The notes beneath the pieces are model-generated. The model saw only the letters and a list, made by a program, of their open reading frames with translations. It did no database searches and had not been told where the DNA came from. From positions 696,068-760,067 of the forward strand of contig NW_027192199.1 of assembly GCF_041956535.1 (NCBI RefSeq): a stretch of 64,000 nucleotides of DNA, in the 5' to 3' direction. This document shows, piece by piece, positions 1-12,607 of the stretch. Numbering within the stretch: the first letter of the stretch is position 1; each line of letters opens with the position of its first letter. Source of the stretch: Calcarisporiella thermophila CBS 279.70. Lineage: Eukaryota; Calcarisporiellomycota. The position numbers were made by a program, and so were the translations under genes.

Positions 1-610
1 CACAGCAGAATATTGCTTCCACTTAATTTGGTTGCCCAGTTAAGCGTTTGACAAGAGTATTCTTACGCTCACTACTGATTTTGGAACTCTTACCGAAAGA
101 CAAGAGGGCAAGCATATGGCACATGTATAGCTGCTTATAACAATACTAGCATTGGGATTGCCATAGCCATAATTTGGCTTTAAATTGACCATAGCTTCTC
201 TCTTCTCTTATATTGCCAACGCAACAATATATCATATTGGTTAAATCGGAATCTAGTATTGATGTATATTGATTTTGACTTGGATGCCATTATCTCATTG
301 GGATAAAGAAGTTGTAAAAATACAATTACTAACGAATTTAGTTGAAGAAGATCTAAGCTCCGTCTATGGATGCAAAAGTTCGAAGGCCATTAAAAATTAG
401 AACTTATACGTATATATAGTTTTTTATAAGGCCCGTCAAAATACCTTTCGAAGGGGGCTTTTCTTGAACAAAAACATGAATTTAGAAATTAGACATCAGT
501 TTTCGAATTAAATGCGGCGCAGTGCATTTCCAGCCCCTTTTTCTTGTTCAACGTGTATTTCCAGTGTCTCCATTCATCATTCTTAAGAACCGCATTATAA
601 CGAAGCGCAT
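1..610. other. Upstream region without a gene
   Basis: No coding region, tRNA or repeat is recognised here. It is AT-rich and becomes pyrimidine-rich just before the capping-protein start codon at 611, so it probably contains that gene's promoter. The left edge may include the end of a neighbour outside the window. Confidence 0.5.
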
Positions 611-1702
611 ATGTCCGACATACCCTCCTCCCAAAAACTCGAAATAGCCTCGCGTTTTCTTTTGGAGAGTCCTCCAGGAGAAGTGAATGATGTGTTTAAT
701 GGTATCTTTTCTGTTCATCCGATCACTTGATCGCACTGTCTTCATAACCATTACACACATGGTTTATTTTTTGGAAGAGAGTCATCCTGATAAGAATACG
801 AGACTAAAATTTGTAATATTATTATTCAGATATACGCGTATTAGTGAACGATGACGATTTGCTTCAGGAGGGGATTGTGCCGGCGCTGGGAGAGCATAAC
901 ACGGACCAGCTTGTCACAGCACGCGTACCGGATCAGGAGTATGAGGTAGGATTCGTCCTCTGTTTTCACACCTAGGTATCCAAGCGGGATATGTTAATAC
1001 GGAAGAACTTGGTTATTTGAATCAGGTCATCATTACGAAGCATGGGCAGATTGAGGGGGATAGATTTATTGACCCTCGATCGAAGAAGAGCTTCCGGTTC
1101 GACCATTTGCGCCAGGTAGCATCTGAAGTAGAGGAGTGGACGCCCGAGGAATCTACTGAACCACTACGGTATCTTCAACTTTTATGGTATTGCATTCACG
1201 TTACTTAGCTGATTGCCATACTAGGGCTGCGGTTGAAGAGGCTGTGGACGCATATCTCTCCGACCACTATCCTAATGGAGTCTCTTCGGTTTTCGCGCGA
1301 GACGGGAATATCACGGTGGCTATCGTAGACAATAAATACAACCCCACCAACTATTGGAATGGGCGTTGGCGGTCAGTATGGACACTAAATGCTGGAGATT
1401 TGCGTGGATCGATGCATGTGAATGTCCACTACTATGAGGATGGAAACGTGCAACTCACCACGACCAACAGCAAGGAGGCCAACTTGAACTTGTCCTCGGA
1501 TCCAAAAACGGCAGCAAAAACGATTGTGACCGAGATCACTCGTCTTGAATCGGCATTCCAAGGCGCTCTCATTCGCTGCTATTCTGAACTGGCCGAGGAC
1601 ACATTCAAGTCCCTTCGGCGCACGTTACCCGTCACACGTAATAAACTTGATTGGCATAAGATCCTGAACTACAGGATTGGGGAAGAGATCGGGAAGCAAT
1701 GA
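611..1702 (+). CDS. CAP1: F-actin-capping protein subunit alpha
   Basis: This is the alpha subunit of the heterodimer that caps barbed ends of actin filaments. Four exons (611-701, 830-945, 1026-1168, 1225-1702) join in frame to a protein of about 275 residues, close to the usual 260-290. The start fits because its exon gives the family N-terminal block (PPGEVNDVFN running into DIRVLVNDDDLL across the first intron). Other family blocks are LITKHG-like VIITKHGQ, FRFDHLR, NPTNYWNGRWRS, VHYYEDGNVQL and the C-terminal LPVTRNKLDWHKILNYRIG, which is the actin-binding tail region. All three introns are GT-AG and 56-128 nt long. The beta subunit is not in the window. Its 3' end faces the eIF4E gene. 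Confidence 0.95.
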
Positions 1703-2098
1703 GTTGTCTCACGTTTGTATTTTGCCTTTCTTATTTGTGTTTGCTTGTTTGAAATTTGGGCCTTCTTATGAACTCGGAAGCGGAATAATAATAAACGCAT
1801 CTTAACTATTTGTGGGTGAATGAATGAGTGCGTGAGTGAGTGTGTGCCCCCTATGTATATTTATAGCGTATAGAGTATATATATTTTTAAATGTACGAGA
1901 TTTAGGCAAATTAAGTATAAATGTGTGAGAAAGAAAGTAAATATAATAGAAGACGGTAAGGCGGCTATGACTCGAAAATACAAAACCCATCGACCATAGC
2001 ATGAAAAAACCCGGGTGGAGAATATAAACAACACATCAAACCATTCACACCCCGAATATCAGATCCCATACATACAGAGTTGGTGGCTCTCGACACCT
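1703..2098. other. Convergent 3' intergenic region
   Basis: This AT-rich stretch lies between the stop codons of the converging capping-protein and eIF4E genes. An AATAATAAA-like signal near 1785-1795 could serve as polyadenylation signal for the plus-strand gene. No other feature is seen. Confidence 0.5.
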
Positions 2099-3058
2099 TT
2101 ACACCGTGAGCCGGTCTTTACCGTGGGGGCCGCTCTTCTGTGCGTCCGAATGTGACTGGAACTCAAGGATGTTATTGGGTGGGATATTGAGGGTCTCCTT
2201 AAGCTGCCGGCTAAAAATCAAAAACAGAGGCCAGCCAGAAATGAAAAAGTGAGATATTGCTACGCAACCTGATCCCTCAGGTAGCGTTTACATACCCAAT
2301 TTTTTCCGTCACCTCTCGGTTGTTAGATGTCCGTGTCCACAGGGATATCCGATAGAAGATTTTGCGCACTGAAACAACCGCCCCGCAAATTTCATCGTCT
2401 GCATCGAAGGCCTCGCCAATACACGCCAGCACCTATATGGACCATCAGAGTCAGGAACTGAACCAAGATACTCGAAAAAACCAAATGGTATTTACAGTGT
2501 AAAGCCAGTAGTTGTTGATCTCTTCTCCAGTTCTGTTTCTTGGGAACTGAATGGACCATTTGCCTCCCTTTTCATTCGCAGCATCCTCCCACATAGGTTT
2601 GATGTCTTTCTTGAACAGGTGGTAATTCGAGCCGATTCCGATCTCGCTTGCTTTTGCAACATTGTTGTATACACTACAAGAATTCCGAGAGGTTAAATCA
2701 GAAATGTCGGCGAATGGAAAAGGAAACAATTATAGAGATAGGCAGAGAATACGCACCACCAAAAATCCTCCACTGTGCTGAAAGTGATCAACTCTCTCAG
2801 ATTTTGCGACCACGATGCGGTGCTTGCCTTCTTTCCAGGGTTGTCGAACCAGAGTGTCCACGAATTCTGTAGCCTATACATGAATACGAATCACATGGTT
2901 AACTCATGAAATCTGGCAACCCTTCGTCAGAGGCCGTGGGCAAAGGGGTTTATTTACTTGTGCTTAGCATTAAATCTCTTGGGATCATCAAACACCGTCA
3001 CATATTCATTGGTGTTAGCCGGAGGCTCGGTTACATTTAATGGCTCTTGGACAGACAT
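2099..3058 (-). CDS. eIF4E: Translation initiation factor eIF4E (cap-binding protein)
   Basis: eIF4E binds the 5' cap of mRNA and recruits eIF4G. Five exons on the minus strand (3058-2958, 2873-2757, 2673-2496, 2432-2296, 2210-2099) join to 214 residues, the normal length. Visible family landmarks are the Trp-rich start of the core (NSWTLWFDNPGKK), FWCVYNN across the second junction, IKPMWED with the cap-stacking Trp and the m7G-binding Glu, KGGKW, and the phosphate-binding basic region VVSVRKIFYRISLWTR. The N-terminus is a short polar extension starting MSVQEP. It is divergently arranged with the tricalbin gene (549 bp between start codons). Confidence 0.96.
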
Positions 3059-3607
3059 TATGTAGTAGAAATGGATAAGAAAAGAGAGTAAACACGAGGG
3101 ATAATGGATCTAGTTGCTTCACGGAGTTTATCTAGATGAAGACCAATTTCGTTGGGAATTATCGAGAACCCTGAGATAGAACAAAAAAAACAAGTTGTGT
3201 ATGCGTACGAAGCTATCTCGGGAATCGAGATAAAAATAGCGGAACTCGGATAACCGATGGATAGCCCCATGGAGAAGCATGCTCAACGCCACACCTAGGC
3301 AAACACCTATACGCCTATAACGGGCCCTCTACACCGTTTTGAACCTTGTCGCTTTTTAATTCTTCTGCCCTCCATTAACGCCCGTTGTTCCCTCCATTGT
3401 GTTTTTCGGCATCCAAGGCAATTCCATAGCACTTAGTATAAAGCTATAATAGGTAAGTGTTTGCTCTTATCCGTAGTGCATATTCAGCGGTCGGTTTTCT
3501 GAAATGGACGCTCCCTTGGGTGAATATTATCACTCTACATAGAAACCTCCCCCGGACACTTTTTCTTTTTATCGCAACCCATTCTAGCAACAGTACATGC
3601 GCTTGTA
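3059..3607. promoter_or_regulatory. Shared divergent upstream region of eIF4E and tricalbin
   Basis: The two genes are transcribed away from each other from this 549-bp segment, so both promoters are inferred to lie here. No specific binding site was recognised. Confidence 0.4.
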
Positions 3608-6600
3608 ATGGCAGAAACCTCTACGAATATCCCAGACTCCACCACGCCTGTTTATCAGTTTGATCCCGATGCATCTCCCGATGAAAAAGCGCGTCAAATA
3701 GACCAGGAGAAGCCTAAAGAGGTTCCGGACCGCGAAGCGCTTCGGAGGGCAGCCAAAGTCGATGTACAGAGCTCCCTTGACGGACAAACCGAAAAGCCGG
3801 CTTCGGGGGCTGAGTTGGATGGTAAGCATGATAACATGGCGCCATCGGATCTAGCTATGCCGGCGGCTTTTCCCACTGGGGGAAACAAGGAAATTCCGGA
3901 ATGGTTAGAGCGCCTGGACATACAACCGCCGAATAGCACCAGGGAGGCGCTGCAGGAGAATAAATCGCAAGACCTGGTGGAAGAGCTGTTAGGAGATGCC
4001 TATTACGGTCAAATATGGTTCAATATCGGGGCGATTATAGGAGCGATCATAGTCACCTATCTTTTGAGCATCCTTGGTGCGGGCGTGATGTTGTGCTTGA
4101 TTTTTGGCGCGTTGTTTGGTATGCAGATAAATAATTTTGCAGAGGTTTTCATCTATGCTCGAGTTTCTTATCGCTAACCACTACGAATGCACCCCTACCC
4201 AGCCATCTACTACTCAACGTCAATCAAATACACACGAATGAACGTGCGTGAAGCGATTGCTCGCGATCTGGCAAAACAGCGTCTTGACACGGATGACGAG
4301 TCTGCGGGATGGATTAATAATTTCCTGGAGCGATTTTGGGTCGTGTTTGAACCGGAGCTGTGCGCGCAAGTTGTCGCCCAGGTGGATGCGGTGCTCGCCA
4401 ACATGAAGCCAGCATTCATTGAAGAACTGCGTATCACCACCTTTACACTGGGGAACAAAGCCCCCCGCGTGGAAGCGGTGAAGACTTTCCAACGCACGGA
4501 TTCCGACATTGTCGCCATGGATTGGCTCGTTTGTTTTATTCCAAATGATTTGCAAGATATCCCTGCCACGGAAGCCGCAGAAAAAGTAAATCCCAAGATC
4601 ATCCTGACCGCCACCGTACCCCTTGGCAAATTCAAGCTCAATATCCCTGTGGTGATGCAAGATTTTGCCTTCCGTAGTAGAATGCGCATTAAGCTCAAGC
4701 TTATGAACGCATTCCCGCACATCAAGACGGTGGATGTCAGCTTTTTGACTCGGCCTGAGCTGGACTATGTGATGAAACCGTTTGGAGGCGAAAACAGTCT
4801 ATTTGATGTGAATTACGTACGTCTACAGTAATTTGGGAAGGTTTTTTTTTATTGTGCATGCTAACTTGATTGTTTGCTCCCCCCTCCCCTCCCCCTTTAA
4901 GATTCCCGGACTTTCTGCCTTTGTTGACAGCCAAGTGCATGAAATCCTTGGACCGCTGTTTTATGCGCCCAACGTCTATTCTCTGGATCTTGATGCAATA
5001 ATGAATCCCGATATGCCCATCGACAGCGCTCGTGGTGTGCTTCAGATTATGGTGCATAGTGCGAACGTCAAAAACAAGGAGTTGATTGGCAAGTCGGATC
5101 CGTACGTGAAGTTGTCATTGAGTGGGAAAGAACTGTCTCGAACCTCGGTCAAGGAAGACACGTGGGTTTTTGTCTTTCAACCTTTTGCGCTCGCGACTAA
5201 CCCTCTGAACCTCTTGCTTGTTTTGCAGATCGAATCCTCAGTGGAATGAGACCAAGTTCCTCCTGATCAATAACATCAATAGTGTGCTTTCCTTTGATAT
5301 CATGGATTGCAACTTCAAGATGAAAGACAAACTCATGGGCACTGCCAACTTTGATATGAAGGTGTTGGAGGAAGATCCCACCAAGGATGACCTGATGCTG
5401 GAGTTGAAGCATGGGAGCAAGCGTGTGGGCGAATTGAAGGTCGACATGATCTACCACCCGGTGTTCATCCCCAAGAAACTAGAGGACGGTTCGATGGAGG
5501 AGGCCCCCAAATCAAGTAAGTTCCCTTCATTGTGGGCATTGGTGTGCGGATCCCAATTGATCCATGAACCTTGTTAATTTTATCTAGAAATTGGGGTGCT
5601 TCGACTCACCATTCACCAGGCGGCTGAGCTAAAGGGGAAAGGCAAGCGTAATGCTTATGCGATCTTTAAACTCAATGGGGTGGAGCAGCATCGCACCAAA
5701 ATTTTCAAAAAATCGAATGCCCCGGTGTGGGAGCAATCGTTCGAGGTCTTCGTCGTGGATCACGCCCGGGCTAACCTGCAAATTGAAGTTATGGATAATG
5801 TGATGGGCCGCGATAATACGATCGGCAATGTCACCATCACGCTGAAGGAGCTGTTGGCGACTTTGGAAACAGGCCAAGACTGGTTCCCGCTCACCGGTGG
5901 CGACGGGAAATTGCGGCTAGGGGGCACATGGCGCCCAGTGCTGATGGATTCCATCATGGGCCTGGGCCACGGATTCGCAGGGCCGCCGATTGGGGTGGTG
6001 AAGATCAAGTGCATCGAGGCCCGGGACCTTAAGAATGTGGAGGCTGTCACGGGCGGCAAATCGGATCCCTATGTCCGCGTGCTGAGTGGCGTGCAGATGC
6101 GAGGCCGAACCGACTACATCCCCGACGATTTGAATCCGGTATGGAACGAATCTCTCTATGTACCCATCCACAGTGCTCGCGAAGACCTGCGCCTCGAGGC
6201 CATGGACTACCAGAAGTTGACCAAGCATCGTAGTCTTGGCGTGACCACACTTGAGGTGAAGGACTTGATTGAGTTTGAGGAAACGGCCGAGGGCACCCTT
6301 TACAAGGCCGGAAAAGTCATCGACACCTGGCTCAAACTGGGTAGCTTGGATCGCAAGTCGTTTAAGGGCGAGCTGCATATCGAGGCCTCATTTTACCCTA
6401 CAGCCGAAGTACCGGATGAGGAAGCCGCACAAGCAGAAGCCACGGCGACAACCACTGCGGCTGGGGAAGGAGAAAAGCGGTCGGAAGGGGAGGGAGAGGA
6501 AGAGAAGAAGGCGGACGAGGAGAAGAGGCCCGAGAATGGGGACAAATTGGCTCAGGGTGAAGCGGCAAATCCGAAGGACGGGCACATTGAACCCGCTTCG

Positions 6601-8455
6601 AATCAGCCAGATAACAAGTCGGAGGGAGACGAGGGGGAGAAGGTGAAGAAGCAGCGCATTGTGAAGAAGTCTGACATTCTTCAGCACCAAGCAGGAGTGG
6701 CCATTATCTCCATCCACGAAGTCAAGCTCCAGAGGCGGGCCCATGCCTATTGCGAGGTGTATGTGGATTCCAATTACTCACAGTGGAAGACGGCCAAGAT
6801 AAAAGGAGACACGCTTCATTTTGAAGAGAGTAAGTGGAGACACGGGTTGGCCCGTAGCTCTCGTATTTGACTCATTTATTCTCTTGACGCGTAGCCGCCG
6901 ATGCGTTTGTGAAAGAACTCGATTTTTCCGAAATCCGCATCATTGTGCGAAACCATAGCGGAGACGAAAAGGATAGCGCCGTTGCCACCTGGGAGGCGAA
7001 TGTGAAGCAACTAATACAACAAGCCAAAGTACGTAGGCTCTTGCTTTTTTTTTTCCTCCTTAACCCGAACATTGACCCGTTCTCATTTCCTCTTTCATTT
7101 CAGTCCGTTCAAACGGAAACCGGAGAATGGTTTAATTTCGAGGAAGGGCAGATACGACTCTCCCTGAAGTATATTCCGGTGTTAGATTTCGTGCTAGATC
7201 CAGCCGAGAGCATCGACAGTGAGTGACTGGGCTCTCACTTTCCCCGTGTATTTTGCTGCTTACACGTGGTCGTTTTGTTTGTATTTACTAGATCAAGGCC
7301 AGCTGCAGGTAACCCTTCTTAACTGCAGGAACCTCCCGGCTGCAGATCGGGGCGGTACGAGCGATCCATACGTCGTGTTTAGTCTTAACGGCGAGCGCCT
7401 CTACAAGTCCGATGTGGCGAAGAAGACGCTCAACCCCGACTATCAGAATTCAATATTTGTTGCCCCTGTGGTATGTTCACCCTTCTATTCGGTATCCGTT
7501 TGGGACGAGGTTATTTATTCTTTATCCATTTTGCCTTCCGATCTAGCCCTCCCGAATCGATGCCAAGTTTACCGCCGATGTGTTTGACCAGGATGTGGTC
7601 GGCAAAGATGATTTCCTGGGCTCGGCCGACATCGACCTTGCCTCTATCGAGCCGTTCACCGCCGCGACGTATGATTATGTGTTATTGGGTGAGTCGGGCG
7701 ACAAAGTGGGAACGATCAAGCTACGGCTGCTGTTCCAACCGGAGAGACTCGCTCCGAAACAGCGCCGCACGGGGACCTTCTCGTCCGCCACCCGGATTAT
7801 GACGAGTGCACCACGCAAGACCTTCTCGGGGGCGAAGCACGTGGTGAAAGGAGGAGCCGGGGCGGTCACGTCGGGCTTCGGGCTGTTCAAACACAAGACC
7901 AAGAACGGATCGATCTCGGAGGTCGTTCCCGACAACGGCGCCGCCCCCAACTCTACAACGCCTATGCCTAGCAGCATGTCAGTGCAGTCGATGGAGGGAG
8001 CGGTAAAGCCGGCCTCTGTGGTTAGTGCCACCGCATCGCTGGCGTCCAACGCGGCGGACGAGGACACGTTAACGGGGTCGCCAGGCGACCTCACCATCAC
8101 GGTTGTCGAGGCCAAGGATCTCATCGGCGCCGATAAGAATGGCCTCTCGGATCCTTATGTCAAATTGTACCTTGGCTCGCGTCAAATCCACAAGACAAAG
8201 CACCAGAAGAAGACGCTGGAGCCGCGGTGGAACGAGACGGTCCGGGTCCCGAACCTCGACGGCTCTCCTGCCAAGCTTCGCCTCCAAGTGAAGGACCACA
8301 ACACGTTCTCCCGAAGCGATGCGATCGGCACGGCCGACATCCGAGTCTGGGAGCACGTGCAGATGAGCCACCCCACCGCCGACGTGTGGGTGCCGCTGCG
8401 GAACGGGGGAAACGGTAAAGTGCACCTCAAGCTGGAGTTTAAGCCGGCGAATTGA
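3608..8455 (+). CDS. Tricalbin-like ER-plasma membrane tether (SMP plus six C2 domains)
   Basis: Tricalbins (relatives of extended synaptotagmins) tether cortical ER to the plasma membrane and move lipid. Nine exons (3608-4118, 4203-4816, 4902-5161, 5229-5515, 5588-6829, 6895-7028, 7104-7218, 7292-7470, 7547-8455) join in frame to about 1416 residues. Order: polar N-terminus; long hydrophobic hairpin at about 135-170; SMP lipid-transfer domain at about 190-385; then six C2-like units from about 420 to the end. C2 units 1, 3, 5 and 6 carry the SDPYV calcium-loop motif. Unit 2 (KGKRNAYAIF) and unit 4 (HAYCEVYV) lack the acidic residues and look calcium-independent. An acidic Lys/Glu-rich linker lies at about 860-960. 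Length is between yeast Tcb1/2 and Tcb3. Confidence 0.95.
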
Positions 8456-9757
8456 TCCGGCCAAGGAAGGTTATTCCTCGTCGTCATCTCACATCCCCTT
8501 ATTTTTTTCAGCCTTTTTTGTCTTATTGAATATGCTTCAATCCATGTATCTTATCACCTGCTATGTTTATTATTGGCCCCTTCCCCCCCCCCCCCGTGTC
8601 AATTCTTCTCAAATTATCTGTGAAATATGAAATACTGTTCAAGTGTGGGAGGGCGAGGGATCGCCCGCTCCCTCTTGTTCATTGGAAGAGATGCGGCTGA
8701 GTAAAATGAAGAATATCCTTTTGTTGGGGGAGGCGTGATCCGCCTCAACATTAAACTGGAAGCATTGGTTGGATTGTCGTGGGCAAGCCAATCAAAAGCA
8801 ACTCGGTTCTGTTGCTTTCCTCATATGCCAGCAAGATGACAATAGGATTCGGCCTACAGGCCGCAGCACAGCGGGCCAATGCAGGCCGCTCGTCATACCC
8901 TTGACACTCGCCTAATCGGGCGACGTTTGAGTTTGGCCTCCCTGCATTCGAAAGAGTTATCTAGAGCTGCATCCTCGTCGCACCGCGGCACAGCCCAGGT
9001 CTTCCGCGCTAGCTTCTTTTGAGCAGGCGGATCTCTCCACCCTCTGAACAGCGAGGGGGGTCGATGGCGAGGATCGGATGCAGCACGAGGAGCCCTATCG
9101 GCGATAGCAGGCAGAAGGGATCCCTTCGTCTATCTCGAGGCACAGCAGCTCTTCCCGCGTCTGGCCGCCGCGTCTCAAGGGGGAGAAAGCCGAAGGAGGA
9201 TTCCGGAGGGGTGCCATGCTGTGCTCTCCAAACAGAACCCCTCAGGCTATCAGATGGATGGATATGGAAATCCGCAATCCCTCATCCTCGTGACGTGAGA
9301 AACTGGAATCCCGACCCAGATAGAGAGGGCGTGATTCCTGGCTCCGTGCGAGAAAATGAGAGGGGCGGAGGGGATTGCATAGAAGCTTTGAGAGGTTTTG
9401 GACCTATTGGGCGGCAGAGCAAGAGAATATCTCGGGTGCGTGGTGTAACGTGAAACTCCGGGTGTGACGTCTGCATCTCTCCTTATCTCTCCCCATAATT
9501 TTTTTTGTTTGTTCCTCCCGCTTAACACGTCTCAAGCCTTCTTAAACCTGTAAATTCCCACCTGATCGATTCGTTACCACTGCTAATCGATAAACTGACA
9601 TGACACGTAGCACAGAAACCTTTATCTTCTCCCCCCTTGAGTCAAGTTCCGAGTTCTTCCTTCGAGAATATAAAACTTTCCCTTTGCTTTATTTTTTCCT
9701 CTTCCATTTCTTCCGTACCATGGGAACACTGCTCAAACCTTGCCATTCTTTGCATCC
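8456..9757. other. Intergenic region, no gene recognised
   Basis: It begins as tricalbin 3' sequence with a 13-nt poly-C run (8583-8595) and then becomes fairly GC-rich between about 8850 and 9480. A 144-codon open frame at 9019-9453 begins without a convincing start context and has no family resemblance. It is treated as chance. The segment close to 9758 probably holds the promoter of the next gene. Confidence 0.5.
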
Positions 9758-10945
9758 ATGAAAACCACAGCCTCATCTCCCCTTTCCCACTTCCATGCGG
9801 GCCAGAAACGGCCCTTCTCAAAGGCTCGATCCAGCTCTATACCCGCCACCACCAGTGCTGTTTTGGGCTATCTCCTCGATCTTGGCGTGCAAACAAGGCT
9901 GCGCCGCGCAGATATTCTCCTGGATAGGAATGTCACTACCGAGGCCAAGGGTGGGCGTGCAGTCGAATCGGTGATTTCCGGTGAGTTTATTTATCAGTCT
10001 GTAGCCAGCCACTCGCACGACTAACATCGTCATTTGTAATGGCAGCGATTTTGAGTTCTCGCCAGGCATCCCTTTGTAGGTTACCTCTGCGGACGCTTCA
10101 GCGGCTTTGTGTTTATCATCTGCTTGGCCAACTATTCCCCTCTTCCTCCGCCCCAACTCTCTCCCACCCCTGCACCTCCTCGCACCGCCTTGCCGACTCG
10201 ATACCCGTTCTCCTGCGATTGAGTGCTTCGCTGTTTCGGCAGCTGATTGAAGACGACTCTGTCGCCAATGATAAGGCGAAGCATCAGGTTCGACCCGAGG
10301 AATGGTATCGCCTGCTCTATGCTTTCATTCAACAAGCCGCATTGGAAGCCATCAGGAACGGGGAGGGAGTAAGCGGGGTTGCCGCCGTGTTTGCATATGG
10401 AGAGGTGGCACGCGAAGACGACGAAGAGGATGACGAAGAGGAAGAGGAGGAGGAGGAGGAGGAGGACAGCGATGACGAGGAAGGAGACGACTGGGAATGG
10501 GAGGGCATCGCACTGAAGAAGGCGGACCACCACCTACTCTTCTCCGACACGGAGCACATGCGCTTGTTCACCCAGCAGTTGAAGGAGCTTAAGCAGGAGG
10601 TATGTATTGAGATTGCTCTCTCGGCTTTTGTCTCCTCCTCCTGGACCCATTGACCAATGGCATCTCCAATAGCTTATCTCAGCGATGGAGGAAAATCAGC
10701 CCGAGCGCCTCATTTCCAAATATCCAATGCGCAATCTCCAGCTAGCCTTCCGCGACTACGTTACGCTTTTCCTAAGCATCCTGGAGCCTACCACGCCACT
10801 CTCCCTCGAGAGCCATCCGTTTGCGATAGCCTCCACCTCGTTCGCCGAATTCTCAAGCGAGCGGGCCATGCTGATGCCTGAGGTGGACTCCGATGATGAA
10901 GAGGAGGAGGGCCCATTGAAGGGGAAGAGGATAAGGAGGAGTTGA
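9758..10945 (+). CDS. Unrecognised protein with an acidic run
   Basis: Three exons (9758-9980, 10046-10599, 10673-10945) with GT-AG junctions join in frame to about 349 residues. I do not recognise the family. The N-terminal third is basic and Ser-rich, followed by a predicted helical stretch rich in Leu (TLQRLCVYHLLGQLF, then SIPVLLRLSASLFRQLIEDD). Residues about 200-240 are an almost uninterrupted Glu/Asp run encoded by GAG/GAC repeats. A second acidic cluster (DSDDEEEE) and a basic tail (KGKRIRRS) close the protein. The first in-frame ATG of the open frame was taken as start. Such acidic runs occur in nuclear and nucleolar proteins, but no function is inferred. Confidence 0.75.
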
Positions 10946-11748
10946 GCGAAGGAAAAAGAGGAAGAAAACAGATGACAATTGACTCTCATACTTGTGCATA
11001 TTTAATCTTCATATGTATCATGCTAATGCCTGTTTGTTTTTTTTTTGTGTATATTTCTGCCACTTTTCTATATTATACGCATTACTCTCGTTCAATAAAT
11101 CACTAGAGGATACGACCCAGTCATGCTGTCAGGGCGGGGGAGGGAGGGGGGACGTTCTCCCGTGTTGTGTGCATTGCTTTGCTGACACAGCCTGAGCATA
11201 ATAAAAAGAAGAAAGTTGACGAGCATTTATTTACTGGTGTACAAAAAAGGCAACCAAGAAGCGACCGCAGAGGGAAGAAAGATCGTCAGATGACTCTTCG
11301 GCTTATACGGAGTGGAAGTAGAAGGATAAATATTTATAAAGAGAACGCTAAGAAAACTATATGAATACTAATCCCTTAACAATAAAAGCCTATTAGTTCC
11401 GTTCGAAGAGGCTTTAGGAATGGCTCTTCGGACCATAAGGAAGCAATGGAGAGGAAACAAAAAGACAAAAATAAAAACAATACTATAGGCTGTTCAACAG
11501 CAACAGAGAGGAGCGGAAACGAGATGAAACGTGAAAAAACATAGCACAAAGGGGAGGGATGGCGGTGCGGGTGCGGGAAATCTACTAATAGCTGGTGTAG
11601 TCCACCTGCTCGTTTCAAGTCTCATGTCCTTGTTGAAGATGGGCTCCCTCCGTGGTTGAATTGGTTCGGCTGAATAAACATCTTTTCCTCGTCTGTCCCC
11701 TTTCTCTCCCCCTCGCCCTCTGAGTCCATATTCGGAGCTAGCGCTGGG
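10946..11748. other. Convergent 3' region between the acidic protein and the bZIP gene
   Basis: About 800 bp of mostly AT-rich sequence between two converging genes. AATAAA-like hexamers occur, for example near 11093. No coding signal is recognised. Confidence 0.45.
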
Positions 11749-12465
11749 TTAGGATCCCGAGGTTTCGTTCGCTGAGGCCGCCAGGATCTTGGACGTGAGG
11801 GCCTTGTGCGCCTGCACCAATTGCTCCTCCAGCTTCTTGACACGCTCCGCCCACTCCTTGTCACGGGCCTCCAGATTTCCTTTCTCGCTCTCAAGCACCG
11901 CGACCCGCAACACTAAGCTGGAGTTCTCCGTCTCCAGCTCCGTGACCCGCCGCTCGAGCGACTCCATCTTCAGCATCTTCTTCAAGCGCGAGCGCCGGGC
12001 CGCGTCGGTGTTCTTCTGTCGCTTCCGACGAAGCGCCTCCTGCACGGCCGGATCGTTGGGGTCGCGACGCGACGGCTTGCGGGCGCCGCCCCCTCCTCCC
12101 CCTCCCCCGGTGGGGGTGGTGTCCGTGGAGGATAAGGAGGAGGCCTGCGGTTGGTCCGTGTCGTTGGGCAGCAGCGAGGAGTTCTGCAGAGAGTTCACAT
12201 TGAGAGCAGCGAGGTCATCGAACAGAGGATGGGCCATCCATTCATCGGCGGCGGTCATTTCGGGGCTGAGAAGGTCGGCGGGGGAGAGCAGAGAGGAGGC
12301 GGCAAGCGAGGGGGTGAATTCGGGGGTGTTGATCGCCAGCAGCTCGACGAGCGAGGTGGGGGCGCTAGCCCCAGCGGCGGGCAGCGAGGGCATTTGGAAT
12401 GTGTAGGAGATGGGCTCGTCGTCTTTGAAGGAGGGAGAGGTGGGAGAAAGCTCGCATGGTGGCAT
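11749..12465 (-). CDS. bZIP transcription factor, Gcn4/Cpc1-like
   Basis: An intronless gene of 238 codons. The C-terminal basic region (DPAVQEALRRKRQKNTDAARR and following SRLKK) has the NTxAARRSR signature of the Gcn4/Cpc1/AP-1 class. It is followed by a leucine-zipper helix with heptads through MESLERRVTELETENSSL and onwards. The N-terminal half is acidic and Ser/Pro-rich, as expected of an activation domain, with a Gly-rich spacer before the DNA-binding part. By analogy it would activate amino-acid biosynthesis genes, but other bZIP roles are possible. The upstream sequence contains candidate uORFs (separate entries), in keeping with translational control of GCN4 relatives. Confidence 0.88.
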   Translation of the reverse strand: MPPCELSPTSPSFKDDEPISYTFQMPSLPAAGASAPTSLVELLAINTPEFTPSLAASSLLSPADLLSPEMTAADEWMAHPLFDDLAALNVNSLQNSSLLPNDTDQPQASSLSSTDTTPTGGGGGGGGARKPSRRDPNDPAVQEALRRKRQKNTDAARRSRLKKMLKMESLERRVTELETENSSLVLRVAVLESEKGNLEARDKEWAERVKKLEEQLVQAHKALTSKILAASANETSGS

Positions 12466-12601
12466 TGTGCGTGGTTAGCAATGGGGGGAGAGGCTGGATG
12501 TGGAGAGAACACAGGGAAAAAGAGAAAAGGAAAATGGCGAAGAGAGCGGCGGAAATAGAGGAAAATAAGAGTGCTCACGCTTGGAAGATAAAAGGTGAAA
12601 A

Positions 12602-12607
12602 TTACAT
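12602..12607 (-). promoter_or_regulatory. Candidate start-stop upstream ORF (ATG-TAA)
   Basis: On the minus strand an ATG is followed directly by TAA, about 136 nt upstream of the bZIP start codon. No other ATG lies between it and the main start. If it is within the transcribed leader it is a minimal uORF of the kind that stalls or dissociates ribosomes. Transcription start is not known from sequence. Confidence 0.4.

Noticed and set aside
9019-9453. 144-codon open frame
   Set aside because: Arg/Gly/Ser-rich composition from GC-rich DNA, open also on the other strand, no family resemblance and no support from splice signals.
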